This document shows positions 34,376 to 45,621 of a stretch of DNA of 64,000 bases, piece after piece; the stretch's first letter is position 1; each line of letters begins with the position of its first letter. The stretch spans positions 1,736,001-1,800,000 of the forward strand of contig OZ037840.1 of the NCBI GenBank assembly GCA_964035575.1. Direction: 5' to 3'. The position numbers and the translations under genes were made by a program. This stretch comes from Rhynchopus sp. YZ270_cl-10. Taxonomy: Eukaryota > Euglenozoa > Diplonemea > Diplonemida > Diplonemidae. The notes beneath the pieces were generated by a model. It was not told the origin of the DNA. It worked only from the letters and a program-made list of their open reading frames with translations, and searched no databases.

Positions 34376-34705
34376 GGCATACCCCGAAGGCGAATTCGTA
34401 TTCTCCCTATATTAGGATCCCAAAAATCCGAATATAGGGCGTCTGAATATTGTATTCAGATCCGAATATAGGCCACCTGATTTTTACCCCGCGTAAAGGC
34501 GCGTATAGCGCGTAAAGGCTAGGAAAAATGGGTGGGGTTTGGCCTATACGGGCCTATACGCGGGGAAATAATAAAACCTACATCCTCGAAACTTTTCTAC
34601 ACAAATGATTTCATTGAACGCATCCCCTACGCGGGGTAAAAATCAGGTGGAGAGGGCGAATATGGTAGAAAAAGGGCGAATACGCATTCACCTTCTAGGT
34701 ATGCC
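34376..34705. mobile_element. TA-flanked element B (330 bp), host of nested insertions
   Basis: Starts GGCATACCCCGAAGGCGAAT and ends with the complement of GGCATACCTAGAAGGTGAAT; ~35-bp ends with about five mismatches. It is flanked by TA at 34374 and 34706. It shares the GGCATAC tip with element A next door and carries the CCACCTG MITE in its middle. Confidence 0.7.
34473..34650. mobile_element. CCACCTG MITE, long copy with an insertion
   Basis: Same termini as 19337-19425. Its right arm is interrupted by 62 bp (34566-34627) bounded by a direct TACGCGGGG repeat (34557-34565 and 34628-34636), and 60 of those bases equal 27597-27656. Confidence 0.8.
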
Positions 34706-35719
34706 TAAGTGACTTATTCCATTCTTTTGTTCACTGTGAGACTGTACCGCAGAAAAATACGTTGTTTTTTGGATACTACTCAACTCCACTAAAGCAATGT
34801 CGCGACAGCCTCTCACTGGTCCAGAAAATGGGGTTTTTTTGGGGAGGTTTTATCTTCTTTGTGTCTTCTCTTGTATGCAGGATTTTTGTTCTCTCTTTTG
34901 AGTCGAAGAATCAGGCGGATAAACTTTTTTTTTGTGCGTGCATCCGTTTGAGGGGATTCTTGCGCTCAAGAACCATTGTGCTTTTTTTATCTAACAATTT
35001 TCAATTCTCCAGACCCCCCGTTTTTACTTTTTTTTTCACTTTTTTTCTTCAAAATAGCTCTCAAAGGTACTGTACTCGGTGCAGTCTTTTCTTCCCCACC
35101 CAGTTAAACGTTGTTTCACGTAAAACGATCCCCACCCTACCAAATGACAAAGGTGTCTTGCCTATGCCATAGTAAAAAGAGGAAATAAAACTCCCAAAAA
35201 CCCGAACCTTCGTTACTGGGTACCATTTTTTCCCCACCCACCCATCCTCTCCCCTTAGTTCTGCTCACATACGAGGTGTTGTGTGTTGTGTGTTTCAGTG
35301 CAGTTTACCTTAATGGCATGCACCTCCAAATATTAGGCAACAATCAATGCCCACAAAACACCTTTGTTCCCACGCCGTATTCGCAGTTGGGATTTAGCTT
35401 TTACCTGAGAGACCATTTTCAGGTCAACCAGAATTGACGTTTACCTACGCCCACACACACACGACAAAACACCTTTTTGGATGTGTCTTTCTCCCTTCTT
35501 GGTTTCTTTTTTCAACTTGTGCACGAAGCATTTTACTTTTCTTTTCTACGTTTTGCAAAACACCATAAAGAAAGATGGGATCATTTTTGTTGATCCCTCT
35601 CCATATCAATTTATTGATTGCATATGATGAAATTACTTTTTTCGAACCTTGTCTTGTGGTGGTGAGGGGGGGCAGACAGAGGGCACACTCAGCATTCACA
35701 CAAAGAGACAAAAAAAAGG

Positions 35720-35797
35720 CTCTGATGGTGCTCCGGGAGGGGTCGATATTGACAGGTCGCTGACAGGTCGTTGACCGATTTTCTGTAGCACCATCTG
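35720..35797. mobile_element. GATGGTGCT micro-element (78 bp)
   Basis: CTGATGGTGCTCCGGGAGGG at the left, AGCACCATCTG at the right. The body (GTCGATATTGACAGGTCG) matches 28620-28677 on the opposite strand. Confidence 0.5.
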
Positions 35798-35816
35798 AGT
35801 GAATATTTTCAACTTA

Positions 35817-36150
35817 CCTTCCTTCACCCCCCCCTGTAAGGGCAACCGTAGGTGAAGTAAGGTATAGTATTGAAATCGATGTGGGGGGGGAGTAAAGGGT
35901 CAATTTTACAAAACCAGATTTTGAGGAAAATTTTAGCCGAAAATGGGCCCCACGTATAAGGAACCGGGCTCATATTTCTCAAAATTTAAGTGGTCAAAAA
36001 ATTGTCCAATTTTCGAGATTGACCCCACCACTGCACGGGCGGATCCCAAAAATGCAAATAAGGACCCTTTTAAATTTGTTCTCTTGAAATGTGTAATTTC
36101 ATGTTTTCGCGAAAAAAATGACAACTGATCCTACAAGGGTTGAAGGAAGG
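35817..36150. mobile_element. CCTTCCTTC MITE, copy 1 (334 bp)
   Basis: Ends CCTTCCTTCACCCC and GGGTTGAAGGAAGG. The interior has a conserved block (GTGGTCAAAAAATTGTCCAA, then GATTGACCCCACCACTGCAC) shared with copy 2 (45755-46030) and, as a fragment, with 46611-46680. Confidence 0.75.
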
Positions 36151-36175
36151 TGGTTGAAAACAACAGTAACAAGGA

Positions 36176-36613
36176 CAAGTAATTGCCAAGAAAAAACGGG
36201 GTGTGCTATGGAAAACTCCGCGCGATTTTCGAAACCACCGTAGCATCCTGGCGATTTGCTGGAGGTGCTGATGTGCCTGGTGTGATCGATGTGTTGTAGT
36301 CTGTGCATTCTGTGTTCCTTCCGCACTTCTCCAACGACGACGACAATGTGGGGAGCCTGTGGACAAAAACGAGCTGGACCACGCCGAGCCTGCCGAGCCG
36401 ACGTCCAATAACGCTCTCGAGCAGATGGTGCTGGATGAAGAGGACAGCCCCCCTTCTTGAACGTTTCAGATGCTGGCGTCCCAGTGGGTCTGGCAGCGTA
36501 CGAAGAGCGTTAGCATACCTGCAGAAGAGCAGAATGCTGGGCGTGTTGTAGATTATTTCTACAGGATGGAGTTCCACATTACACCCCGTTTTTTTTCCGA
36601 TAGCAATTACTTG
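36176..36613. mobile_element. CAAGTAATTG foldback element (438 bp) with codon-like interior
   Basis: ~45-bp imperfect ends (CAAGTAATTGCC...AAAAAACGGGGTGTG and complement). The interior 36230-36550 is GC-rich with open frames on both strands but no recognised family. Probably a non-autonomous element carrying captured sequence. Confidence 0.55.
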
Positions 36614-37101
36614 TTTTTTTTGGGTCCTACCCACTCCTCACCAGCCAAGTATTTTTATCATGTTGCACTTATGTGATGAAAAAACACGTCGTCATGTGCA
36701 TTCTCTTTCCCAGCCTTGCGTATATAATGAACCTTTTTTTTTTTTTGGGTTGAAAATCTTTATTGTTGTTTCTTTTTCTTTCCTTGTGTGCTTTCTGGTT
36801 CTGGAAAGTATATGATAATTTCATTGTGGTTTTCGCCAAGGTCAGGTAAGTGGTCCTCCCCCCCACACAGAAGCGGCGTGGCTCACTAAATTTACCAAAT
36901 CCGCGAATGAGATTGCAATTTAAAAACAAAAAAATGGTTAGGCCTATTGGCCTTCATGTGAGAGTGAAGCCCTTTTTGAACTGTGCAGACTGCTTTGTGC
37001 GAATCGAACAGATTCAATCAAAGTAAACTAATGTCATTTGACATGACCCGTTCATGCATGCAACCATGTCTGGTTCTGTCCTGTGCAGTTTCTTCATAAC
37101 T

Positions 37102-37245
37102 CTAGTTGTCGGCCCAATTAGCGTATCAGAGTGTCTAATTATTCGATTATGAGAGTATTTTTTAGAGTTTTCAAAACTCTAACTGGACTCTGATATTCTT
37201 ATAGACTCTAATAATTTCCAAAACTCTAATTTGACCGACAACTAG
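37102..37245. mobile_element. CTAGTTGTCGG MITE (144 bp)
   Basis: CTAGTTGTCGGCCCAATTAG at the left matches the complement of the right end with two or three mismatches. The AT-rich interior contains AGAGTTTTCAAAACTCT, itself palindromic. Confidence 0.65.
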
Positions 37246-38200
37246 GCATAACGCATAATATTAGGGTAGGCACACTTTTTTTTTGTTTAATGCTCGCGCG
37301 CGCGGAAAATTTTGAGATTCCAAAAAAAAAAAACATGGAAGAAAAAAAAACATTGCCTTACGTCAACAGGTTATCTTGACTTTCCCTCCCGTCTTCCTCC
37401 ACGGGAAAAATCAACCAAATATCTTCGAACACAGAGAATCCTCCATACACGAGTGGGTCACATGATATAATTCCAGCATGTGACCCCACCGTGGAGAGCA
37501 ATCGGCTCGCGCATCAAAAGAAAGCAGAGAAAAGGGGAAAATAAAAAGACAAAAGTTGGGTACCGTGCGCCTGCGGCGCTACCTGTTCCCAGTCAGGAAC
37601 GCCACAATTTTATCCGAATTTGGATTTTCCGACCTGAAAATGACCCTTGTTTATGAGGATGGGTTCATATTTTGTAGAAATTTATGCCACTAAAATTTCG
37701 GTTTTTCTGTATATCCCCCACCACGAACGAGCGGATTCTGGAAATGCCTATCGCGGCATGTTTGGGCTGAAAACCCACTGTTTTTTCAAGGAAAAAAATT
37801 GCTTCCGGATGTCGGAATTTCCCGGAAAATTTCCAGAATTAGAAAACAGCCTGGCTTCGATGTCTTATTTTTGCTGTGTCTCTGTGTGTGTTTTTTTTTC
37901 TTTGTGTGTTTTTTTCTGCGCGCGCGCGCGGAACTTTTTGGGACCCGACCGAGCATTAAACAAAAAAAAAAGTGTGCCTACCTTTAGCAAAATTCTCGAA
38001 AATTTTCTAACGATCAATGTTTATAATCAGGCAACGTGACGGCGGGAGTTTTTTTTTTCTCTTGTTTTTTTGTTGTTGTTTTTTTCGCTCTGATATTTTC
38101 TAATACGCGGTCTGCTGTGAACTTCACTTTCGTTTTTATTGTGCTGCTCGCATGGTCAGCGTACTAGCTTCTTATTGGCTTACGACATCTATCCTGTTTC

Positions 38201-38297
38201 TTTGAGTACTCAATTAACCACAACCACTTCAGTTTAACACATTTTTTATTTTTGTTTTCCGGCTTTGAGCGCACAAATGAAAGACCCGATCTTTTTT
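38201..38297 (+). repeat. ~100-bp dispersed repeat
   Basis: Second copy of 22076-22181. Confidence 0.7.
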
Positions 38298-38344
38298 AAT
38301 TTTTCTTTTTGCAAGTCCACTTAGAGTGTCATCTTGCCGCAAGC

Positions 38345-38380
38345 CGAGGTGACTAAGCACGAGCTGAGGTTCATCTTATA
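38345..38380 (+). repeat. ACGAG stem-loop family member
   Basis: GAGGTGACTAAGCACGAGCT, then GAGGTTCATCTTATAA. The stem CTAAGC/GCTGAG has one mismatch. Confidence 0.4.
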
Positions 38381-39544
38381 ATTTTTGTTTTGCCCTTAGC
38401 TGGAAAGTGTGTTTTCACCGTCATGCTATGTGCCTGCGTCTGCCGGTATCCGGTGGTGTCTTTGCACCCCATCATCGCTTTCTGTTTTTCTTTCCCCTCG
38501 CTGGTTTGTTTTTCGTTTTTTGTTTTTGTTTCCTTTTCTCATTTCATTCCGTAGGGTCATCTTATAAACTTTTCTTTAAGTTAAGGTATTTGTCGTTCAA
38601 CTGGAAGCCTCGCCTTTCGCCACAGGTTAATATACGTGGGTGTATTCAGCACTTTGAGGGGTTTGGTGGCTTTACTTTACGGACGGGGCATAGCTTTTGC
38701 TTTTTATTATTTTTCTTTTTTCTTTTTTCTTTTGCGAAAACGACACAAAATATATATTCAACGGAATGCAACGAGAATACCCAATACCCTTTATCTAAGT
38801 ACAAGACACTTGGTTTATCTGTTACAAAAACCATTCCCTTTTTGTATACGACGTGGGTGGCGTACAAACAAAAAAAAAAATACGAACGGGGTTTTTATTA
38901 TTGGTCCATGTTAGTATCGTTCCACCGAATGCAGAGAATATGTGGCTACTTTTCCTGTAAGTAAACACCGTAATAGTGCATTTTTTTTTGTAATTTATTA
39001 TCCGTCGAGCCTATTAGGGTCATTTCCCCTCTCCTCTCTCAGGTCGATGGTGGTTAACCCCACGAGGCTTACCACCATCTCTGCCTTTATGTGTATTCTG
39101 TAAACTCGTCCCCTTTCCTGAGGCCTACTGTGTTGTGGTGATCTTGTCCACGTCTCCTGGCAGGTACCAGTGATGGAACTCAAAATAAGGTCACACACAT
39201 TGAGTCGTTGGCCCACATCCGCTGGCACGAGTCATTTGTTTTTCTTGTTCTTCTGTTATTTTTTGTTTACTTTACGTTTGTTTTTTTGTGCATGCTCAAA
39301 TGTCGATAACTGTATAAGGCGAGGCTTCGCTTATCTGAGCAACAATTTTCTCTTTCTTTGCCTCTCTTTTTCAGCATAACTATTTGGGAATATGGGGCAT
39401 TGATACAATGCACGTTGCATCCCCAGCCGCTCAAAGCAGCAGTCCCTGGCCCCCTCTCTTCCTTTTTGCAATATCACTTCTCCTCATCACACTCACCCAA
39501 CATTACCCCACAGTATCCTGTCCACGTCTTACACGCTTGTAGTG

Positions 39545-42500
39545 ATGTTCATAGCTGCAACCCTGCTAACTGTGGTGTCCGCAGCACTCACGTGCACGGA
39601 ACACTCCCCATCCTCCTGTGCCGAGGTGCAAGGCTGCATCTGGGACGATGGTCTCTCGCTCTGTGTCGACACAGCTGTACTCACAAAGCAGAAAGCCAGT
39701 TGTGCGTCCATTACGAGCAGTGTCAGTTGCATAGTCCACGGCTGTCTCTGGACAGACCACGGCTGTGCGGAGGACACGTTCAGCTGTTCTTCCTTGCGAT
39801 ATGTTAGCTGTGTGCTTGCCAGCAACTGCACCTGGGATTACATCATTAATGCCTGCTTCGAATCTAAGATCACCTGCGACAACATCACCAACTACGGACA
39901 CTGTCTTGATTCAGGATGTACGTGGATCGGAAACCATTGTGCTGATGCCGACACCTCCTGCGATGTGAGGGACCGCTGGAGTTGTGTGCATGACAACAAC
40001 TGCACTTGGGATAGGTGCACCAACACCTGCTTGGATGCTGATTCCTCGTGTCCAAGCTATGTCTCTCGCAGAACGTGTTCTGAAGCAGGCTGCACGTGGA
40101 CGGAACATGGCTGTGTGGACAACATCACCTCCTGCGATACCATGGACTACATGGAATGCATTCTCGACGACAGCTGCATTTGGGACTACAACATTGATGA
40201 GTGCTTCGATGGTAACATGTCCTGTTCCAACATTACCAATACCAGGTTCTGTCTCGACTCAGGATGTACGTGGATCGGAAACCATTGTGCTGATGCCGAC
40301 ACCTCCTGCGATGTGAGGGACCGCTGGAGTTGTGTGCATGACAACAACTGCACTTGGGATAGGTGCACCAACACCTGCTTGGATGCTGATTCCTCGTGTC
40401 CAAGCTATGTCTCTCGCAGAACGTGTTCTGAAGCAGGCTGCACGTGGACGGAACATGGCTGTGTGGACAACATCACCTCCTGCGATACCATGGACTACAT
40501 GGAATGCATTCTCGACGACAGCTGCATTTGGGACTACAACATTGATGAGTGCTTCGATGGTAACATGTCCTGTTCCAACATTACCAATACCAGGTTCTGT
40601 CTCGACTCAGGATGTACGTGGATCGGAAACCATTGTGCTGATGCCGACACCTCTTGCGATGTGAGGGACCGCTGGAGTTGTGTGCATGACAACAACTGCA
40701 CCTGGGACAAGTACACCAACACCTGCTTGGATGCTGATTCCTCGTGTCCAAGCTATGTCTCTCGCAGAACGTGTTCTGAAGCAGGCTGCACGTGGACTGA
40801 ACATGGCTGCGTTGAGCACACAACCTACTGTGGAAACATGGACTACATGGAATGCATTCTCGATGACAGCTGCATTTGGGACTACAACATTGATGAGTGC
40901 TTCGATGGTAACATGTCCTGTTCCAACATTACCGATACAAGATTTTGTCTTGATTCTGGATGTACGTGGATCGGAAACCATTGTGCTGATGCCGACACCT
41001 CTTGCGATGTGAGGGACCGCTGGAGTTGTGTGCATGACAACAACTGCACTTGGGATAGGTACACCAACACCTGCTTGGATGCTGATTCCTCGTGTCCAAG
41101 CTATGTCTCTCGCAGAACGTGTTCTGAAGCAAACTGCACGTGGACTAAGCATGGCTGTGTGGACAACATCACCTCCTGCGATACCATGGACTACATGAAC
41201 TGTATTCTCGATGACAGCTGCATTTGGGACTACAACATTGATGAGTGCTTCGATGGTAACATGTCCTGTTCCAACATTACCAATACCAGGTTCTGTCTTG
41301 ACTCAGGATGTACGTGGATCGGAAACCATTGTGCTGATGCCGACACCTCTTGCGATGTGAGGGACCGCTGGAGTTGTGTGCATGACAACAACTGCACTTG
41401 GGATAGGTACACCAACACCTGCTTGGATGCTGATTCCTCGTGTCCAAGCTATGTCTCTCGCAGAACGTGTTCTGAAGCAGGCTGCACGTGGACTGAACAT
41501 GGCTGCGTTGAGCACACAACCTACTGTGGAAACATGGACTACATGGAATGCATTCTCGATGACAGCTGCATTTGGGACTACAACATTGATGAGTGCTTCG
41601 ATGGTAACATGTCCTGTTCCAACATTACCGATACAAGATTTTGTCTCGACTCAGGATGTACGTGGATCGGAAACCATTGTGCTGATGCCGACACCTCTTG
41701 CGATGTGAGGGACCGCTGGAGTTGTGTGCATGACAACAACTGCACTTGGGATAGGTACACCAACACCTGCTTGGATGCTGATTCCTCGTGTCCAAGCTAT
41801 GTCTCTCGCAGAACGTGTTCTGAAGCAAACTGCACGTGGACTGAACATGGCTGTGTGGACAACATCACCTCCTGCGATACCATGGACTACATGAACTGTA
41901 TTCTCGACGACAGCTGCATTTGGGACTACAACATTGATGAGTGCTTCGATGGTAACATGTCCTGTTCCAACATTACCGATACAAGATTTTGTCTCGACTC
42001 AGGATGTACGTGGATCGGAAACCATTGTGCTGATGCCGACACCTCTTGCGATGTGAGGGACCGCTGGAGTTGTGTGCATGACAACAACTGCACTTGGGAT
42101 AGGTACACCAACACCTGCTTGGATGCTGATTCCTCGTGTCCAAGCTATGTCTCTCGCAGAACGTGTTCTGAAGCAAACTGCACGTGGACTAAGCATGGCT
42201 GTGTGGACAACATCACCTCCTGCGATACCATGGACTACATGAACTGTATTCTCGATGACAGCTGCATTTGGGACTACAACATTGATGAGTGCTTCGATGG
42301 TAACATGTCCTGTTCCAACATTACCAATACCAGGTTCTGTCTTGATTCTGGATGTACGTGGATCGGAAACCATTGTGCTGATGCCGACACCTCTTGCGAT
42401 GTGAGGGACCGCTGGAGTTGTGTGCATGACAACAACTGCACCTGGGACAAGTACACCAGCACCTGCTTGGATGCTGATTCCTCGTGTCCGAGCTATGTCT

Positions 42501-45500
42501 CTCGCAGAACGTGTTCTGAAGCAGGCTGCGCGTGGACGGAACATGGCTGCGTTGAGCACACAACCTACTGTGGAAACATGGACTACATGGAATGCATTCT
42601 CGATGACAGCTGCATTTGGGACTACAACATTGATGAGTGCTTCGATGGTAACATGTCCTGTTCCAACATTACCGATACAAGATTTTGTCTTGACTCAGGA
42701 TGTACGTGGATCGGAAACCATTGTGCTGATGCTGACACCTCTTGCGATGTGAGGGACCGCTGGAGTTGTGTGCATGACAACAACTGCACTTGGGATAGGT
42801 ACACCAACACCTGCTTGGATGCTGATTCCTCGTGTCCGAGTTATGTCTCTCGCAGAACGTGTTCTGAAGCAGGCTGCACGTGGACTGAACATGGCTGCGT
42901 TGAGCACACAACCTACTGTGGAAACATGGACTACATGGAATGCATTCTCGATGACAGCTGCATTTGGGACTACAACATTGATGAGTGCTTCGATGGTAAC
43001 ATGTCCTGTTCCAACATTACCGATACAAGATTTTGTCTTGACTCAGGATGTACGTGGATCGGAAACCATTGTGCTGATGCTGACACCTCTTGCGATGTGA
43101 GGGACCGCTGGAGTTGTGTGCATGACAACAACTGCACTTGGGATAGGTACACCAACACCTGCTTGGATGCTGATTCCTCGTGTCCGAGTTATGTCTCTCG
43201 CAGAACGTGTTCTGAAGCAGGCTGCACGTGGACTGAACATGGCTGCGTTGAGCACACAACCTACTGTGGAAACATGGACTACATGGAATGCATTCTCGAT
43301 GACAGCTGCATTTGGGACTACAACATTGATGAGTGCTTCGATGGTAACATGTCCTGTTCCAACATTACCGATACAAGATTTTGTCTCGACTCAGGATGTA
43401 CGTGGATCGGAAACCATTGTGCTGATGCTGACACCTCTTGCGATGTGAGGGACCGCTGGAGTTGTGTGCATGACAACAACTGCACTTGGGATAGGTGCAC
43501 CAACACCTGCTTGGATGCTGATTCCTCGTGTCCGAGCTATGTCTCTCGCAGAACGTGTTCTGAAGCAAACTGCACGTGGACTGAACATGGCTGTGTTGAG
43601 GAGAACACAACATGCACATCTCTTAAGTTTACTGACTGCGTGTCCGACAGCAACTGCACTTGGGACTACAACATTGATGAGTGCTTCGATGCCAACCAGA
43701 CGTGTGACGACATCACAAACCCCTGGTTCTGCTTTGATTCGGGATGCACTTGGATCGGAAACCACTGTGCTGACGGAAACACATCTTGTCCTGACAGGGA
43801 TATGTGGAGCTGTGCACGTGACCACAACTGCACTTGGAACAGTTACACGAACACCTGCTTCGATGCGAACACGACGTGTCCGAGCTACATCAAGACATGG
43901 ACGTGTGCCGCTCAGCCAAACTGCACATGGTCAGACCACGGCTGTGTTGAGGACAACACCACATGCGCGTTCCTGAACTTCACCGACTGCATTCTTGACA
44001 GCAACTGCACATGGGACAACTCCACCGACACTTGCTTTGACGGAAACATGACCTGTGGAGACATCATGAACGCTACCACCTGTGTTGACGCGAACTGCAC
44101 ATGGACAGGACAGGACTGTGTTGATGCAAATGCGACGTGCAACTCCTTCAACTTCGTCGACTGTGTGTCCGACGGCAACTGCACTTGGGACTACAACATT
44201 AATGAGTGCTTTGAAGCCAACCAGACGTGCGGTGAAATCACAAACCCCTGGTTCTGCTTTGATTCTGGATGCACTTGGATCGGAAACCACTGTGCTGACG
44301 GAAACACATCTTGTCCTGACAGGGATATGTGGAGCTGTGCACGTGACCACAACTGCTCTTGGAACAGCTACACGAACACCTGCTTCGATGCGAACACGAC
44401 GTGTCCGAGCTACATCAAGACGTGGACGTGTGCCGCTCAGCCAGACTGCACATGGACCAACGACGGCTGTGTGGTTGACAACACCACATGTGCGTTCCTG
44501 AACTTCACCGACTGCATTCTTGACAGCAACTGCACATGGGACAACTCCACCGATACTTGCTTTGACGGAAACATGACCTGTGGAGACATCGTGAACGCCA
44601 CCACCTGTGTTGATGAGAACTGCACATGGACAGGACAGGACTGTGTTGATGCAAATGCGACGTGCAACTCCTTCAACTTCGTCGACTGCGTGACCGACAG
44701 CAACTGCACTTGGAACTTCAACACTCACGAGTGCTTTGAAGCCAACCAGACGTGCGGTGAGATCACAAACTTCATGTTCTGCTTTTATTCTGGATGCACT
44801 TGGATCGGAAACCACTGTGCTGACGGGAACACATCTTGTCCTGAGAGGGATCTGTGGAGCTGTGCACGTGACAGCAACTGCACTTGGGACAGGTACACGA
44901 ACACTTGTCTGTATGCCAACACGACGTGTCCGAGCTACATCAAGACATGGACGTGTGCCGCTCAACCAAACTGCACATGGTCAGACCGCGGCTGTGTTGA
45001 GGACAACATCACATGTGCGTTCTTGAACTTCACCGACTGCATTCTTGACAGCAACTGCACATGGGACAACTCCACCGACACTTGCTTTGATGGAAACATG
45101 ACCTGTGGAGACATCATGAACGCCACCACCTGTGTTGACGCGAACTGCACATGGACAGGACAGGACTGTCTCGATGCAAATACGACGTGTGGTGATTTTG
45201 AAGGTGCGAGCCTCTGTGGACGTAACTCGGACTGTGTGTGGTCAGGGACGTACTGTGCCTCCCGGAACCCCTGCGCTCTGCACGACGCAGACGTCGACTG
45301 CAGAGAGCACGGGTGTTCTTGGTCCGCTGGTGAGTGCAAGCAGTCTGACAGCCTGCCTGTGTGGGTACTGCCTCTCAGTATTGCTGCTGGTGTGGCGCTG
45401 TTGGGAGTGGCGGCTGCGCTGGTGGTCATGAAGTACCGCGCGAGGCTTGCGTTGAAGCTAGTGTCGCATGTGAAGCACGAGGATTTGGAACGTATGTTGA

Positions 45501-45559
45501 ACGTTCACGATGTGTGCGACAGTGAGAACGTGGTCGTGTATGATGCGTTGCCAGAGTAG
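39545..45559 (+). CDS. Giant Cys/Asn-rich modular type I membrane protein, family member 1
   Basis: ATG 39545 starts a signal peptide (MFIAATLLTVVSAALTC); 2004 residues in all. The ectodomain is an unbroken chain of ~29-residue modules with the pattern C-x8-C-x4-C-x-W-x6/7-C-x6/7, such as NCTWD, GCTWTEHGC and GCTWIGNHC. They contain very many N-x-S/T sequons (NCT, NMS, NIT). Four modules make a 116-residue (348-bp) super-unit repeated ~10.5 times (39893-43607). After it come ~1700 bp of the second module type, which dominates members 2 and 3. A single C-terminal helix (LPVWVLPLSIAAGVALLGVA) and a ~50-residue cytoplasmic tail ending around VCDSENVVVYD follow. Three disulphide-capable pairs per two modules suggest a stiff, heavily glycosylated rod at the cell surface. 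The CxW spacing faintly recalls PSI/plexin-type knots, but I cannot assign a known family. Confidence 0.88.
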   Translation: MFIAATLLTVVSAALTCTEHSPSSCAEVQGCIWDDGLSLCVDTAVLTKQKASCASITSSVSCIVHGCLWTDHGCAEDTFSCSSLRYVSCVLASNCTWDYIINACFESKITCDNITNYGHCLDSGCTWIGNHCADADTSCDVRDRWSCVHDNNCTWDRCTNTCLDADSSCPSYVSRRTCSEAGCTWTEHGCVDNITSCDTMDYMECILDDSCIWDYNIDECFDGNMSCSNITNTRFCLDSGCTWIGNHCADADTSCDVRDRWSCVHDNNCTWDRCTNTCLDADSSCPSYVSRRTCSEAGCTWTEHGCVDNITSCDTMDYMECILDDSCIWDYNIDECFDGNMSCSNITNTRFCLDSGCTWIGNHCADADTSCDVRDRWSCVHDNNCTWDKYTNTCLDADSSCPSYVSRRTCSEAGCTWTEHGCVEHTTYCGNMDYMECILDDSCIWDYNIDECFDGNMSCSNITDTRFCLDSGCTWIGNHCADADTSCDVRDRWSCVHDNNCTWDRYTNTCLDADSSCPSYVSRRTCSEANCTWTKHGCVDNITSCDTMDYMNCILDDSCIWDYNIDECFDGNMSCSNITNTRFCLDSGCTWIGNHCADADTSCDVRDRWSCVHDNNCTWDRYTNTCLDADSSCPSYVSRRTCSEAGCTWTEHGCVEHTTYCGNMDYMECILDDSCIWDYNIDECFDGNMSCSNITDTRFCLDSGCTWIGNHCADADTSCDVRDRWSCVHDNNCTWDRYTNTCLDADSSCPSYVSRRTCSEANCTWTEHGCVDNITSCDTMDYMNCILDDSCIWDYNIDECFDGNMSCSNITDTRFCLDSGCTWIGNHCADADTSCDVRDRWSCVHDNNCTWDRYTNTCLDADSSCPSYVSRRTCSEANCTWTKHGCVDNITSCDTMDYMNCILDDSCIWDYNIDECFDGNMSCSNITNTRFCLDSGCTWIGNHCADADTSCDVRDRWSCVHDNNCTWDKYTSTCLDADSSCPSYVSRRTCSEAGCAWTEHGCVEHTTYCGNMDYMECILDDSCIWDYNIDECFDGNMSCSNITDTRFCLDSGCTWIGNHCADADTSCDVRDRWSCVHDNNCTWDRYTNTCLDADSSCPSYVSRRTCSEAGCTWTEHGCVEHTTYCGNMDYMECILDDSCIWDYNIDECFDGNMSCSNITDTRFCLDSGCTWIGNHCADADTSCDVRDRWSCVHDNNCTWDRYTNTCLDADSSCPSYVSRRTCSEAGCTWTEHGCVEHTTYCGNMDYMECILDDSCIWDYNIDECFDGNMSCSNITDTRFCLDSGCTWIGNHCADADTSCDVRDRWSCVHDNNCTWDRCTNTCLDADSSCPSYVSRRTCSEANCTWTEHGCVEENTTCTSLKFTDCVSDSNCTWDYNIDECFDANQTCDDITNPWFCFDSGCTWIGNHCADGNTSCPDRDMWSCARDHNCTWNSYTNTCFDANTTCPSYIKTWTCAAQPNCTWSDHGCVEDNTTCAFLNFTDCILDSNCTWDNSTDTCFDGNMTCGDIMNATTCVDANCTWTGQDCVDANATCNSFNFVDCVSDGNCTWDYNINECFEANQTCGEITNPWFCFDSGCTWIGNHCADGNTSCPDRDMWSCARDHNCSWNSYTNTCFDANTTCPSYIKTWTCAAQPDCTWTNDGCVVDNTTCAFLNFTDCILDSNCTWDNSTDTCFDGNMTCGDIVNATTCVDENCTWTGQDCVDANATCNSFNFVDCVTDSNCTWNFNTHECFEANQTCGEITNFMFCFYSGCTWIGNHCADGNTSCPERDLWSCARDSNCTWDRYTNTCLYANTTCPSYIKTWTCAAQPNCTWSDRGCVEDNITCAFLNFTDCILDSNCTWDNSTDTCFDGNMTCGDIMNATTCVDANCTWTGQDCLDANTTCGDFEGASLCGRNSDCVWSGTYCASRNPCALHDADVDCREHGCSWSAGECKQSDSLPVWVLPLSIAAGVALLGVAAALVVMKYRARLALKLVSHVKHEDLERMLNVHDVCDSENVVVYDALPE
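39893..43607 (+). repeat. 348-bp coding tandem repeat, ~10.5 units
   Basis: The landmark GATGTGAGGGACCGCTGGAG occurs at 39962 and then exactly every 348 bp to 43442, eleven times. Units are nearly identical. A few variable blocks (GCVDNITSCDTMDYM versus GCVEHTTYCGNMDYM; EAGCTW versus EANCTW; MEC versus MNC) are shuffled between units, the mark of unequal exchange and gene conversion. Confidence 0.95.
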
Positions 45560-45621
45560 AGTGGATATTGCTCCTCCACAGACACAGCATTCAAATCTCT
45601 GTGATGTGTCTGCTGTGTTTT

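Larger units (their letters stand above)
34708..39544. other. Gene-poor spacer, 4.8 kb
   Basis: No gene is supported. It holds four inverted-repeat elements (35720, 35817, 36176, 37102), two dispersed repeats (35561, 38201), a GTACCGTGCGCCTGCGGCGC motif (~37560) and an ACGAG stem-loop (38345). Leader sequence of the first Cys-rich gene should lie in the last ~150 bp. Confidence 0.5.

Noticed and set aside
38998-39228. 76-codon minus-strand open frame upstream of Cys-rich gene 1
   Set aside because: Somewhat codon-like, but with no recognisable family, no signal peptide and no supporting splice sites; not enough to call a gene.
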